From NCBI GenBank assembly GCA_033283325.1, contig JAWMQO010000004.1, forward strand, positions 186,001-250,000: a DNA stretch of 64,000 bases. Reading direction: 5' to 3'. A program made the position numbers and the translations under genes. This document shows, in pieces, positions 26,625-34,011 of the stretch. The DNA is from Mangrovimicrobium sp033283325. Lineage in GTDB: Bacteria > Pseudomonadota > Gammaproteobacteria > Pseudomonadales > Halieaceae. The notes beneath the pieces are model-generated. The model searched no databases. It was not told where the DNA came from and saw only the letters and a list, made by a program, of their open reading frames with translations. Numbering within the stretch: position 1 is the first letter of the stretch; the number at the start of each line of letters is the position of its first letter.

Positions 26625-28547
26625 TCATGGGGTGTACCAGATAGGCGACGTGTACGCCCGTTCCTGGTGAATACCAGTATCTCCATCTACCAGGGGCACG
26701 CCGTAGTAGGCGCTGTCGTGAGCGGTCCAGCGGGGTGTTGGAATCTCGAGCACACGCAGGTAATAAAACGCAGCCACTTCCGGATCAAAATCGGGATCTT
26801 CCCACGCGGTGATAAATTCCGTTTCACCGATACTGTTGGTCCAGGTAGCACTTGCAACATCTACGGTGTTGCCCACAGGCGTGCGACAACGACCATCCTT
26901 GCCGATCTTGCGCCCGTCAGAGACAACCACATCGTAGATCCGTTCCCGGGATTCGCCGTCAGCTTCCATCCAGCCCTTGACGACCTGGATACGGTCGAGA
27001 TTCGCGCCAATCGGATCTTTCAGCGCGGCGATCAGGAAATTGGGAGCGCTTTTGCCCCCGGGTAATGCCGGCAGGTCGCCCCCCATGGGCACGCCCTTGC
27101 GGTAGCCCACGGTTGCCGGCTGGCGGGTGCGGGTGTCGGCCTCGTCGAAGTCATAGCCACCAAAGAAACGCACCAGGATTCGCGGCCCGGTGGTGGCGTA
27201 GGTTTCCTTGCGCTGCATTGCGTCGAACAGCGCCTCGCGGCTGTTGTCGGTGGCCCACACGCCGGCGTAGCCCGAGGCGAGTGTCTCCCAACCCATGATC
27301 GTCTTGCCGTTGAATGAGGCGAAGGGATGTTTCATGCGCTCGGGGCCGGGCTCCGAACCGGAGTGTTTACCGAAGAAGTTGTCATCGTCCGCTGTGGCCA
27401 GGGAAGTGTGGCTGTCCGTCGAACCGATCATCCCGAATTTGTAGGGATTGGTACCCAGCCCAGCCTCGAGTTCCAGGCCCAGTTGCAGCGCGCTGCGGGC
27501 GTATTCGTGGGGGAGCATGGCATCGGTCTTCGCCTCGCTGAGGTTCAGGTTGCCCTTGTCCCATGTGCCGTAATCGGCAAACTCATCGTCCGGTGAAAGC
27601 AGGGGATGCGTCTCACCGTCGCCCTTGATCTGGGTCGCCTCGTACAGGGGCTCCCAGCGCGCCCGGGTCTGTGCATACTCGGGGGTGAGGGGCTTGTCAT
27701 CCAGCGGGTTAATCACCGGAAACATCAGGCCATTGGAGAGGTTCCCGTTGTGGGCGATCGCCAGCAGCTTGCCGCCGGTCTTATCCTCGTAGGCCTGCAG
27801 CTTTTGCCACAGGTACTCCGGATCGGTACTGCCCTGGGGCGCATAGGTGGTAGCCGGCACGGTCTGCCGCGCCTTGTCCTCGCCGTCGCGGTAAATCACC
27901 ACCCGGTGCAGGTTCTGGCCAGGGGGCACCTGAGATGTCCACTCGTAGCCGATAAAAGCGGTGAACCGCCCCGGCTCGTTGAATCGCTCGGCGGCGTCAA
28001 TCGTCTTGTCCCAGGCATTGGCGAACATCGGGCTATCCGGCCAGTACATCAGAGCATCCGGGAAAGTGCCGCGCGAAAAGGAGTCGATGATCTCCATCGC
28101 CACCTGCATGCCTTTGCCTGCGTTGAGATCGTCGAACCACTTCTTGCCCTCGGGGTGCTTCATGATGGCCTCGTCGCCACTATAGAGATCGGGGAAGAAA
28201 CCCATATTGTCCGAGTGATCGGCGATCACCAGGAAATCCAGGGGCCGCGCCAGCTTGACTCGCCCAGCCGTGGTGGACTCGACCTCTTCACCGCGGGCAA
28301 AGCGGTAGGCCTCGTCCAGCCCGAGACGGTTGCCAAAGGCCCCTGCGTCCATGGAAAAGGCGGTGTGCAGGTGGGTATCCCCCCAGTAAACCTGTGTCTG
28401 CGCCGTCCCGTTGGCATAGGGGGAATATGGTAACTCGGGGTCTTCCTTCGCCGGCGGGGTCTCAGGGGGCTGACCGGCATCCTGGGCCGCGACAAGGGTG
28501 GAAAATGTAAGGATCAACGGCAACAGGTAAACGCGATTTCTGCTCAT
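26625..28547 (-). CDS. DUF3604 domain-containing secreted protein
   Basis: A 640-residue protein with a signal peptide (to about LVAAQ) followed by the DUF3604 fold, related to PHP-type metal-dependent hydrolases. Metal-binding-type motifs are visible: YWGDTHLHTAFSMDAG, IADHSDNMG, AHNGNLSNG and GSTDSHTSL. The reaction is unknown. ATG at 28547 has AGGGAG seven bases upstream and begins the signal peptide; an in-frame ATG 15 codons earlier would spoil it. Monocistronic, with a 426-base region upstream. Confidence 0.8.
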   Translation of the reverse strand: MSRNRVYLLPLILTFSTLVAAQDAGQPPETPPAKEDPELPYSPYANGTAQTQVYWGDTHLHTAFSMDAGAFGNRLGLDEAYRFARGEEVESTTAGRVKLARPLDFLVIADHSDNMGFFPDLYSGDEAIMKHPEGKKWFDDLNAGKGMQVAMEIIDSFSRGTFPDALMYWPDSPMFANAWDKTIDAAERFNEPGRFTAFIGYEWTSQVPPGQNLHRVVIYRDGEDKARQTVPATTYAPQGSTDPEYLWQKLQAYEDKTGGKLLAIAHNGNLSNGLMFPVINPLDDKPLTPEYAQTRARWEPLYEATQIKGDGETHPLLSPDDEFADYGTWDKGNLNLSEAKTDAMLPHEYARSALQLGLELEAGLGTNPYKFGMIGSTDSHTSLATADDDNFFGKHSGSEPGPERMKHPFASFNGKTIMGWETLASGYAGVWATDNSREALFDAMQRKETYATTGPRILVRFFGGYDFDEADTRTRQPATVGYRKGVPMGGDLPALPGGKSAPNFLIAALKDPIGANLDRIQVVKGWMEADGESRERIYDVVVSDGRKIGKDGRCRTPVGNTVDVASATWTNSIGETEFITAWEDPDFDPEVAAFYYLRVLEIPTPRWTAHDSAYYGVPLVDGDTGIHQERAYTSPIWYTP

Positions 28548-28973
28548 GGCAGGCTCCCTCCTGGCAGAGTAAAAGAAAACAACAAGTTGCACGCGAGCTG
28601 GTGCGTACAGTTATTGTTCGATTTTCCCGTTCAACATACGTGTTATGGCAATGCGATTTCTCTTGCCGCATTGACCCCAAGTATGGTCCACCTAAACTGA
28701 TTGCGCCGGTCATTTTGTGCCACCAGAACCGTTGGAACACGCATCCCCGCTCCAAGAAAGGCAGTTTATTGATATGGATCAAGAAAACGCAGCGACCCGA
28801 GCGGGCAAAAGCCCCGCTTCACCACCAGCCCCCTTCCCCGGCGGGGGCTCTGGAGCAGTCCAGTTTTCGGGAAAGATGAAACGGATGGGTGCGAGGCCAG
28901 GGCCTGTGCCGGACCCTGTCCCTGCGGAGGAATCCGCTACCCCGGAACACGGGATTAATCGGGGCATGGTCAA
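28548..28973. other. Intergenic region without a recognised gene (426 bases)
   Basis: It separates divergent DUF3604 and CadD-like genes. It holds a seven-base hairpin (AGCCCCC at 28827-28833 with GGGGGCT at 28843-28849) and a weak dyad AACATACGTGTT at 28633-28644, which could be an operator. No convincing open frame, RNA gene or riboswitch was seen. Confidence 0.5.
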
Positions 28974-29546
28974 TTGCTGGAATTAATCAGTGCGATGGCG
29001 CTAGCCGCTGGCGTCTACGCCTCCACCAATCTCGACAACCTGATCCTGCTCGGGTCGGTTGCGGCTGTTCACCCACGGAAACAGTTTCTGGTTTCAGGTT
29101 ATCTGCTTGCCAGCACCTGCCTGCTGCTAGCCTGCGTGGGGTTCTCGCTGCTGAGCCTTGTGGTGCCGGTCCAGGCGCTTGCTTATCTCGGCGCGGTGCC
29201 ACTGTTCATGGGGCTGCGCATGCTCGCAAGGCCTTCCCATAGTGCCCATTCAGGCAAGGATACTGTGCCCTCGATGTGGGCTGTGGCCATTCTGATACTC
29301 GCAAACAGTCTCGATACCGTCGCGGCCTTCGGTCCGCTCTACGCCGAGAGCAAAGCAAGCGCAGTGGCCGGCCTTTCACTTGGCTTTGCGGGAGCCGCAG
29401 CGCTCTGGTTGGCAGTGATCCTGAAACTCGCCAGCCGCTTGCCCGACTTGAGCTCGTGGCAGCGAACGTTGAATTATGGGCCTGGCGTTATCATGGTGGT
29501 CGTCGGCTTATACGTGTTATTGGACACGGTTACCGACCTGCAGTAG
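28974..29546 (+). CDS. CadD-family transporter-like membrane protein
   Basis: A 190-residue protein with about five or six hydrophobic helices. The N-terminal STNLDNLILL and central LANSLDTVAAFGPLYAE segments resemble the two Asn/Asp-containing repeats of the CadD cadmium resistance family (LysE superfamily). The exported ion is not known. TTG at 28974 gives the longest frame; ATG at 28995 would remove seven residues, and the ribosome site does not decide between them. It directly abuts the accessory scar at 29558. Confidence 0.6.
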   Translation: MLELISAMALAAGVYASTNLDNLILLGSVAAVHPRKQFLVSGYLLASTCLLLACVGFSLLSLVVPVQALAYLGAVPLFMGLRMLARPSHSAHSGKDTVPSMWAVAILILANSLDTVAAFGPLYAESKASAVAGLSLGFAGAAALWLAVILKLASRLPDLSSWQRTLNYGPGVIMVVVGLYVLLDTVTDLQ

Positions 29547-29557
29547 CGGCAAGCCGA

Positions 29558-29569
29558 TCACTCCCACTC
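29558..29569 (-). repeat. Candidate att-like repeat, distal copy
   Basis: TCACTCCCACTC on the plus strand, including the guaA-type stop codon. It is identical to 30589-30600 and in the same orientation. The two copies bracket the DUF6090 gene. Confidence 0.5.
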
Positions 29570-29771
29570 AATCGTCGCGGGTAGTTTTGAACTCACATCG
29601 CAAGTGACGCGGGAGGCACCGGAAATTTCATTGGCAATCAGGTCGGAGACTTTCCCAGGCAGCCTCAGGGCCGACCCAGCTCCAGGCCAAGCTGTCGCAC
29701 TTCATCCTCGAACCGCTCCCGCAGGCTCCACCAGATCGAAGCTCGCGTTCACCGGTAGGCCGCCGACAGTG
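29558..29771 (-). pseudogene. Decayed partial copy of the guaA 3' end
   Basis: Reading on the minus strand, the last 31 codons give a protein ending CDVSSKLPATIEWE, nearly the same as the C terminus of the intact GuaA (YDVSSKPPATIEWE) but with several substitutions. Further upstream, GGLPVNASFDLVEP matches GGLPEDMSFELVEP of GuaA. A frameshift and a missing internal stretch of about 100 codons lie between them. It is therefore a broken, diverged guaA fragment, not a recent duplicate. It is probably a scar from an element that integrated at the guaA 3' end. Confidence 0.8.
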
Positions 29772-29778
29772 AATTGGC

Positions 29779-30540
29779 TTATTCGAATCGTTTGATTTCT
29801 ACTACAATCAATTCCAAGATTTCCCTGGATAATTCCAGGCACTGCTTTTGTCTTCGCATGGTGCCGCGGTGATAAACCACACTGTTTTCTACCAGGTTTT
29901 CGAACACTATGGACGAAAGCATCTCATTATTAGATACATCGAAGCCTGAATCCGGAATTTCAATATTCGATTCGGAATTTGCAAAATTGTAATTATCCAC
30001 ATTGAGCCAATTCCCGTTTTGATTAATAAACTCTATCAGTTTCGACTCGGCTTCTTCCAAATACATCTCCCTCCGCTTCAAATCATCAAGCGCAGGATCC
30101 CAGGATGAGAGCTTGCTTCTTAATTCTACATTTTGCAGAACACCAAGGTTACCCGAGTTTATCAAGTCGTTTAAAAAACCATTTTGAGCGCTAAAAGAAG
30201 GCCCGCTTACCGCGGCGAGAATTAGGCTATCCAGTTGAAAATGACCCGAATTCTTATTCCCCGTGTGGCTTAATATCTCATTGCTTTTATCAATATTTTG
30301 ATCCGAGGTTTGGATAATCTCTTCCAGCCTTTTAGTATTAAGTTCAAAATCGACTTTTAGATTTTGCAGGGCCTGGTACTCCAGCTTGTCTTGCTTTTTA
30401 GCTTCGTTCCAGTTATTGATCTGCAAGGCTATCAATATCCCCACAACCACGAGCACAATCTCGCCTAAAGCATAGGGCAGGTAATTCCTGAACCTTTTCT
30501 CAGCAACGAGCTTTCGCCTGATCTTTCCGAAAAATTTCAT
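29779..30540 (-). CDS. DUF6090-family membrane-anchored protein (horizontally acquired)
   Basis: A 253-residue protein with one N-terminal membrane helix. The segment YALGEIVLVVVGILIALQINNWNE is close to the signature of DUF6090 proteins, which are common in Bacteroidota. The rest is a charged, helix-rich periplasmic part. Base composition is strikingly AT-rich compared with neighbours (Asn, Ile, Lys and Ser codons rich in A/T), a sign of recent transfer. It sits between a decayed guaA fragment and the intact guaA. Function is unknown. Confidence 0.75.
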   Translation of the reverse strand: MKFFGKIRRKLVAEKRFRNYLPYALGEIVLVVVGILIALQINNWNEAKKQDKLEYQALQNLKVDFELNTKRLEEIIQTSDQNIDKSNEILSHTGNKNSGHFQLDSLILAAVSGPSFSAQNGFLNDLINSGNLGVLQNVELRSKLSSWDPALDDLKRREMYLEEAESKLIEFINQNGNWLNVDNYNFANSESNIEIPDSGFDVSNNEMLSSIVFENLVENSVVYHRGTMRRQKQCLELSREILELIVVEIKRFE

Positions 30541-30588
30541 GGCAGGTTCTGGTTTGTGGCGAAGATCATCACGGCTGGGGTGCCGTAA

Positions 30589-30600
30589 TCACTCCCACTC
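30589..30600 (-). repeat. Candidate att-like repeat at the intact guaA 3' end
   Basis: TCACTCCCACTC, the last codons and stop of intact guaA, identical to 29558-29569. Integrases of several genomic islands are known to use the guaA 3' end; no integrase gene remains here. Confidence 0.5.
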
Positions 30601-32166
30601 GATGGTCGCCGGCGGCTTTGAACTCACGTCATAGGTCACCCGGGAAACACCGGATATCTCGTTGATGATCCGGTTGGAGACTTTCTCCAGCAGCTCGTAG
30701 GGCAGGTGCGCCCAGCGCGCGGTCATGAAATCCACCGTTTCAACTGCCCGCAGGGCGATCACGTATTCATAGCGGCGCCCGTCGCCGACCACGCCGACGG
30801 ACTTCACCGGCAGGAATACAGCGAAGGCCTGGCTGGTTTTCTCGTACCAGCCTGCGGCGCGCAGTTCGCTGATGAAGATATCGTCGGCGAGACGCAGGAG
30901 GTCGGCATACTCCTTCTTCACCTCGCCCAGGATGCGCACCCCCAGGCCCGGACCGGGGAAGGGGTGGCGGAAGACCATGTCGTAGGGCAGGCCCAGTTCC
31001 AGGCCGATCTGCCGCACCTCGTCCTTGAACAGCTCCCGCAGGGGCTCCACCAGTTCGAAGCTCATGTCCTCCGGCAGGCCGCCCACGTTGTGGTGGGATT
31101 TGATCACGTGGGCCTTGCCGGTCTTGGCGCCAGCGGACTCGATCACGTCCGGGTAGATGGTGCCCTGGGCCAGCCACTTCACGTCCTGCAGTTTCGACGC
31201 TTCGGCGTCAAACACGTCGATGAAGGTGTTGCCGATGATCTTGCGCTTCTTCTCGGGGTCGTTCTCGCCGGCGAGCTTGCCGAGGAAGAGTTCCTCGGCG
31301 TCGGCACGGATCACTTTCACCCCCATGTTGCGGGCGAACATGTCCATCACCTGGTCGCCCTCGCGCAGGCGCAGCAGGCCGTTGTCGACGAAGACGCAGG
31401 TGAGCTGCTCACCGATGGCCTTGTGCAGCAGGGCGGCGACCACCGAGGAATCCACACCGCCGGACAGGCCCAGCAGCACCTTGTCGCTGCCCACGGCCTC
31501 GCGCACCCGGCGGATAGCGTCCTCGACGATGTTGGCCGGCGTCCACAGGGCCTCGCAGCCGCAGATTTCCAGCACGAAGTGCTCGAAGATGCGCTTGCCC
31601 TGGAGCGTGTGGGTGACTTCCGGGTGGAACTGGATGCCGAAGAAGGGTTTGTCCTTGTGGGCCATGCCGGCGATGGGGCAGGAGTCGGTCTCGGCGATCA
31701 GCTCGAAGTTTTCCGGCAGTTCCACGACCTTGTCACCGTGGCTCATCCACACATCCAGCAGGCCGGTGCCGTCGCTGTCCAGGTGGTCGCGAATATCGTG
31801 CAGCAGGCCGCCGTTACTCACCTGGCGAATCTGGGCGTAGCCGAATTCGCTGATGTCCGAGCCCTGCACCCTGCCGCCGAACTGCTCGGCCATGGTCTGC
31901 ATGCCGTAGCAGATACCCAGAACGGGCACCCCCAGCTCGAATACCAGTTGGGGCGCACGGGGGGAGTCTTCCGCCGCCACGGATTCCGGCCCGCCTGAGA
32001 GAATCACGCCCTGTGGGGCGTATTCGCGAATTTCCTCGTCGCTCATGTCCCAGGCCCGGATTTCACTGTACACGCCTACCTCGCGCACCCGGCGGGCGAT
32101 CAACTGGGTGTACTGGGAACCGAAGTCGAGAATCAGAATCTTGCGGGCGTGAATGTCAGCGCTCAT
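30589..32166 (-). CDS. guaA: GMP synthase (glutamine-hydrolysing)
   Basis: Converts XMP to GMP with glutamine and ATP. The length is 525 residues, the family norm. The N-terminal class I glutaminase has its nucleophile in GICYGMQ (C86), with the downstream His/Glu in the FHPEVTH region. The ATP-pyrophosphatase domain has GLSGGVDSS, and the C-terminal dimer domain ends in PATIEWE. ATG at 32166 matches the usual MSADIHARKILILDFGSQY start; the extension upstream lies in a repeat hairpin. Downstream of guaB on the same strand, likely one operon. Its 3' end adjoins the accessory scar. Confidence 0.97.
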   Translation of the reverse strand: MSADIHARKILILDFGSQYTQLIARRVREVGVYSEIRAWDMSDEEIREYAPQGVILSGGPESVAAEDSPRAPQLVFELGVPVLGICYGMQTMAEQFGGRVQGSDISEFGYAQIRQVSNGGLLHDIRDHLDSDGTGLLDVWMSHGDKVVELPENFELIAETDSCPIAGMAHKDKPFFGIQFHPEVTHTLQGKRIFEHFVLEICGCEALWTPANIVEDAIRRVREAVGSDKVLLGLSGGVDSSVVAALLHKAIGEQLTCVFVDNGLLRLREGDQVMDMFARNMGVKVIRADAEELFLGKLAGENDPEKKRKIIGNTFIDVFDAEASKLQDVKWLAQGTIYPDVIESAGAKTGKAHVIKSHHNVGGLPEDMSFELVEPLRELFKDEVRQIGLELGLPYDMVFRHPFPGPGLGVRILGEVKKEYADLLRLADDIFISELRAAGWYEKTSQAFAVFLPVKSVGVVGDGRRYEYVIALRAVETVDFMTARWAHLPYELLEKVSNRIINEISGVSRVTYDVSSKPPATIEWE

Positions 32167-32212
32167 GGGATAGTCCTGGCTGTAAGCAAAACGCCGGCAC
32201 TGGGGCCGGCGG

Positions 32213-32270
32213 GAAAAAGGGGTCAGAGCCCTTTTTGGCACTTCAAAAAAGGGCTCTGACCCCTTTTTTC
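32213..32270. repeat. Long inverted repeat between guaB and guaA
   Basis: Two arms of about 23 bases centred on GGGGTCAGAGCCC and its complement, bordered by A- and T-runs and separated by about eight bases. It can form a strong hairpin with a U-tract in either direction, so it may act as a bidirectional terminator or attenuator. The right arm overlaps the guaB stop codon. Confidence 0.7.
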
Positions 32271-33738
32271 AGCTCACCGGATAGTTCGGTGCTTCCTTGG
32301 TAATGGCGACATCGTGCACATGGCTCTCGGACATACCTGCCGCGGTCACCCGCACGAATTCCGGCCGGGTGCGCATGGTCTCGATATCGACACTGCCTGT
32401 GTAGCCCATGGCTGCACGCACACCCCCCATCAACTGGTGGACGATGGCGGAAAGCGGCCCCTTGTAGGGAACCCGGCCTTCTATACCCTCGGGCACCAGT
32501 TTTTCGGTGCCGCGGCTGGCATCCTGGAAGTAACGGTCGGAAGAACCCTGGTTCTGGGCCATGGCTCCGAGGCTGCCCATGCCACGATAGGCCTTGTAGG
32601 TACGCCCCTGGTAGAGCTCGACCTCACCGGGCGCCTCCTCGGTACCGGCGAACATGCTGCCCATCATCACCGCGTGGGCGCCTGCCACCAGGGCCTTGGC
32701 GATATCGCCAGAGAAGCGGATACCGCCATCGGCGATCAGCGGCACGTCGCTGCCCTCGAGGGCCCTTGCGACGTTGGCCACCGCGGAAATCTGCGGCACG
32801 CCGATGCCGGAGACGATGCGGGTAGTACAGATCGAGCCCGGGCCAATGCCGACCTTCACGGCATCCGCGCCCGCTTCCACCAGGGCGGTCGCCGCCTCGG
32901 CGGTGGCGATATTGCCGCCGATCACCTGGATGGCCGGAAACTGCTGCTTGATCCGCTTGACCCGCTCGATCACGTTGCGGGAGTGGCCGTGAGCGGTGTC
33001 CACCACCAGCACATCGACACCCGCGGCGACCAGTGCCGCCACGCGCTCGTCGGTGTCCGGACTGGTGCCGACCGAAGCGCCGACGCGCAACTGGCCGTGG
33101 CCGTCCTTGCAGGCATTGGGGAAGCTCTCGGCCTTGTCGAAGTCCTTCACGGTAATCATGCCGCAGAGGTCGAAGGCATCGTTGACCACCAGGATCTTCT
33201 CGATCCGGTGCTGGTGCAGCAGGCCCTGCACTTCCTCGGCGCTGGCCCCCTCCTTGACCGTGACCAGTTGGGCACGCGGGGTCATGATATCCGAGACCAG
33301 CTTGCTATGGTCGGTTTCGAAACGCAGGTCACGGCGTGTCACGATACCGACAAGATCGCTACCATTCAACACAGGTACCCCGGAGATACCGTGAGATGTC
33401 GTAAGTTCCAACAACTCGGCGATGGTTGCCGACTGCTGGATGGTAATCGGGTTCTTGACGACGCCGCTCTCGTATTTCTTGACCTTGCGGACCTGTTCCG
33501 CCTGTTCAAAAATCGACATGCTCTTGTGGATGATACCGATACCGCCTTCCTGGGCCATGGCAATGGCCAGGCGCGCCTCGGTTACGGTGTCCATGGCGGC
33601 GGACATCAGGGGGATATTGAGTTCGATGGTACGGGTGAGGCGGGTCTTCAGGGAGACATCGGTAGCCACAACCTCGGAGTACCCGGGCAAGAGGAGGACA
33701 TCGTCAAAGGTGAGGGCTTCCTCGGCTATTCGCAACAT
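32269..33738 (-). CDS. guaB: IMP dehydrogenase
   Basis: Oxidises IMP to XMP with NAD, the first committed step of GMP synthesis. It has 489 residues, the normal length. The TIM barrel opens LRIAEEALTFDDVLLLPGYS, two CBS domains lie at about residues 90-205, and the catalytic cysteine loop is GSICTTRIV, followed by MGSMFAGTEEAPGE and the YRGMGS flap. ATG at 33738 has GGAG seven bases upstream; an earlier in-frame ATG adds 13 atypical residues. It precedes guaA. Confidence 0.97.
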   Translation of the reverse strand: MLRIAEEALTFDDVLLLPGYSEVVATDVSLKTRLTRTIELNIPLMSAAMDTVTEARLAIAMAQEGGIGIIHKSMSIFEQAEQVRKVKKYESGVVKNPITIQQSATIAELLELTTSHGISGVPVLNGSDLVGIVTRRDLRFETDHSKLVSDIMTPRAQLVTVKEGASAEEVQGLLHQHRIEKILVVNDAFDLCGMITVKDFDKAESFPNACKDGHGQLRVGASVGTSPDTDERVAALVAAGVDVLVVDTAHGHSRNVIERVKRIKQQFPAIQVIGGNIATAEAATALVEAGADAVKVGIGPGSICTTRIVSGIGVPQISAVANVARALEGSDVPLIADGGIRFSGDIAKALVAGAHAVMMGSMFAGTEEAPGEVELYQGRTYKAYRGMGSLGAMAQNQGSSDRYFQDASRGTEKLVPEGIEGRVPYKGPLSAIVHQLMGGVRAAMGYTGSVDIETMRTRPEFVRVTAAGMSESHVHDVAITKEAPNYPVS

Positions 33739-33776
33739 GCGCGATCTCCGGCTGGCGAGTTCAGGATAAACGTGCA

Positions 33777-33806
33777 ATTATAATTCTTTGGTCTAGCTCC
33801 AGTAAA
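33777..33806 (-). promoter_or_regulatory. Candidate sigma-70 promoter of guaB
   Basis: On the minus strand a perfect TATAAT (33777-33782) is preceded, after 18 bases, by TTTACT (33801-33806), four of six matches to the -35 consensus. The start codon lies about 40 bases downstream of the -10. Confidence 0.55.
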
Positions 33807-33856
33807 TAATAGTTCCCTGTGGATAATACCGGTGCCGGGGGGTGCCCCGCATCGCC

Positions 33857-33970
33857 GCACCCGGCAAAAGCTCCCCACTGGAACACGCCAAAAAGCGTAC
33901 ATCCCTGTACAGGCTCGGTCGGCGACGTCCTGTCGCCTCACGGTTCCAGTGGGGAGCTTTTGCCGGGTGC
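33857..33970 (+). repeat. Constant-core, variable-arm folded repeat, copy 1
   Basis: Arms at 33857-33884 and 33943-33970 are perfectly complementary over 28 bases. The 58-base core (33885-33942) contains two smaller hairpins, GTACA-TCCC-TGTAC at 33897-33910 and GGCGAC-GTCCT-GTCGCC at 33921-33937. Together they would fold into a multi-branched cruciform or RNA. It lies between divergent guaB and xseA, ending 41 bases before xseA. Confidence 0.9.
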
Positions 33971-34011
33971 TCAGCCCAGCGCCATCGAACAAACCCTGAT
34001 CTGCCAATAGT

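Noticed and set aside
28890..28973. Possible riboswitch before the CadD-like gene
   Set aside because: I looked for manganese and cobalamin riboswitch signatures; only weak stems and no conserved core were found.
30706..31998. Plus-strand open frame opposite guaA
   Set aside because: It is a shadow of guaA, again His/Gln/Val-rich with no ribosome site.
32314..33783. Plus-strand open frame opposite guaB
   Set aside because: It is a shadow of guaB codon bias, with His-rich composition and no family.
33857..33970. Repeat copies as integron attC sites or CRISPR repeats
   Set aside because: There is no cassette array, no integrase core sites at the ends and no regular spacers. The copies are kilobases apart between housekeeping genes.
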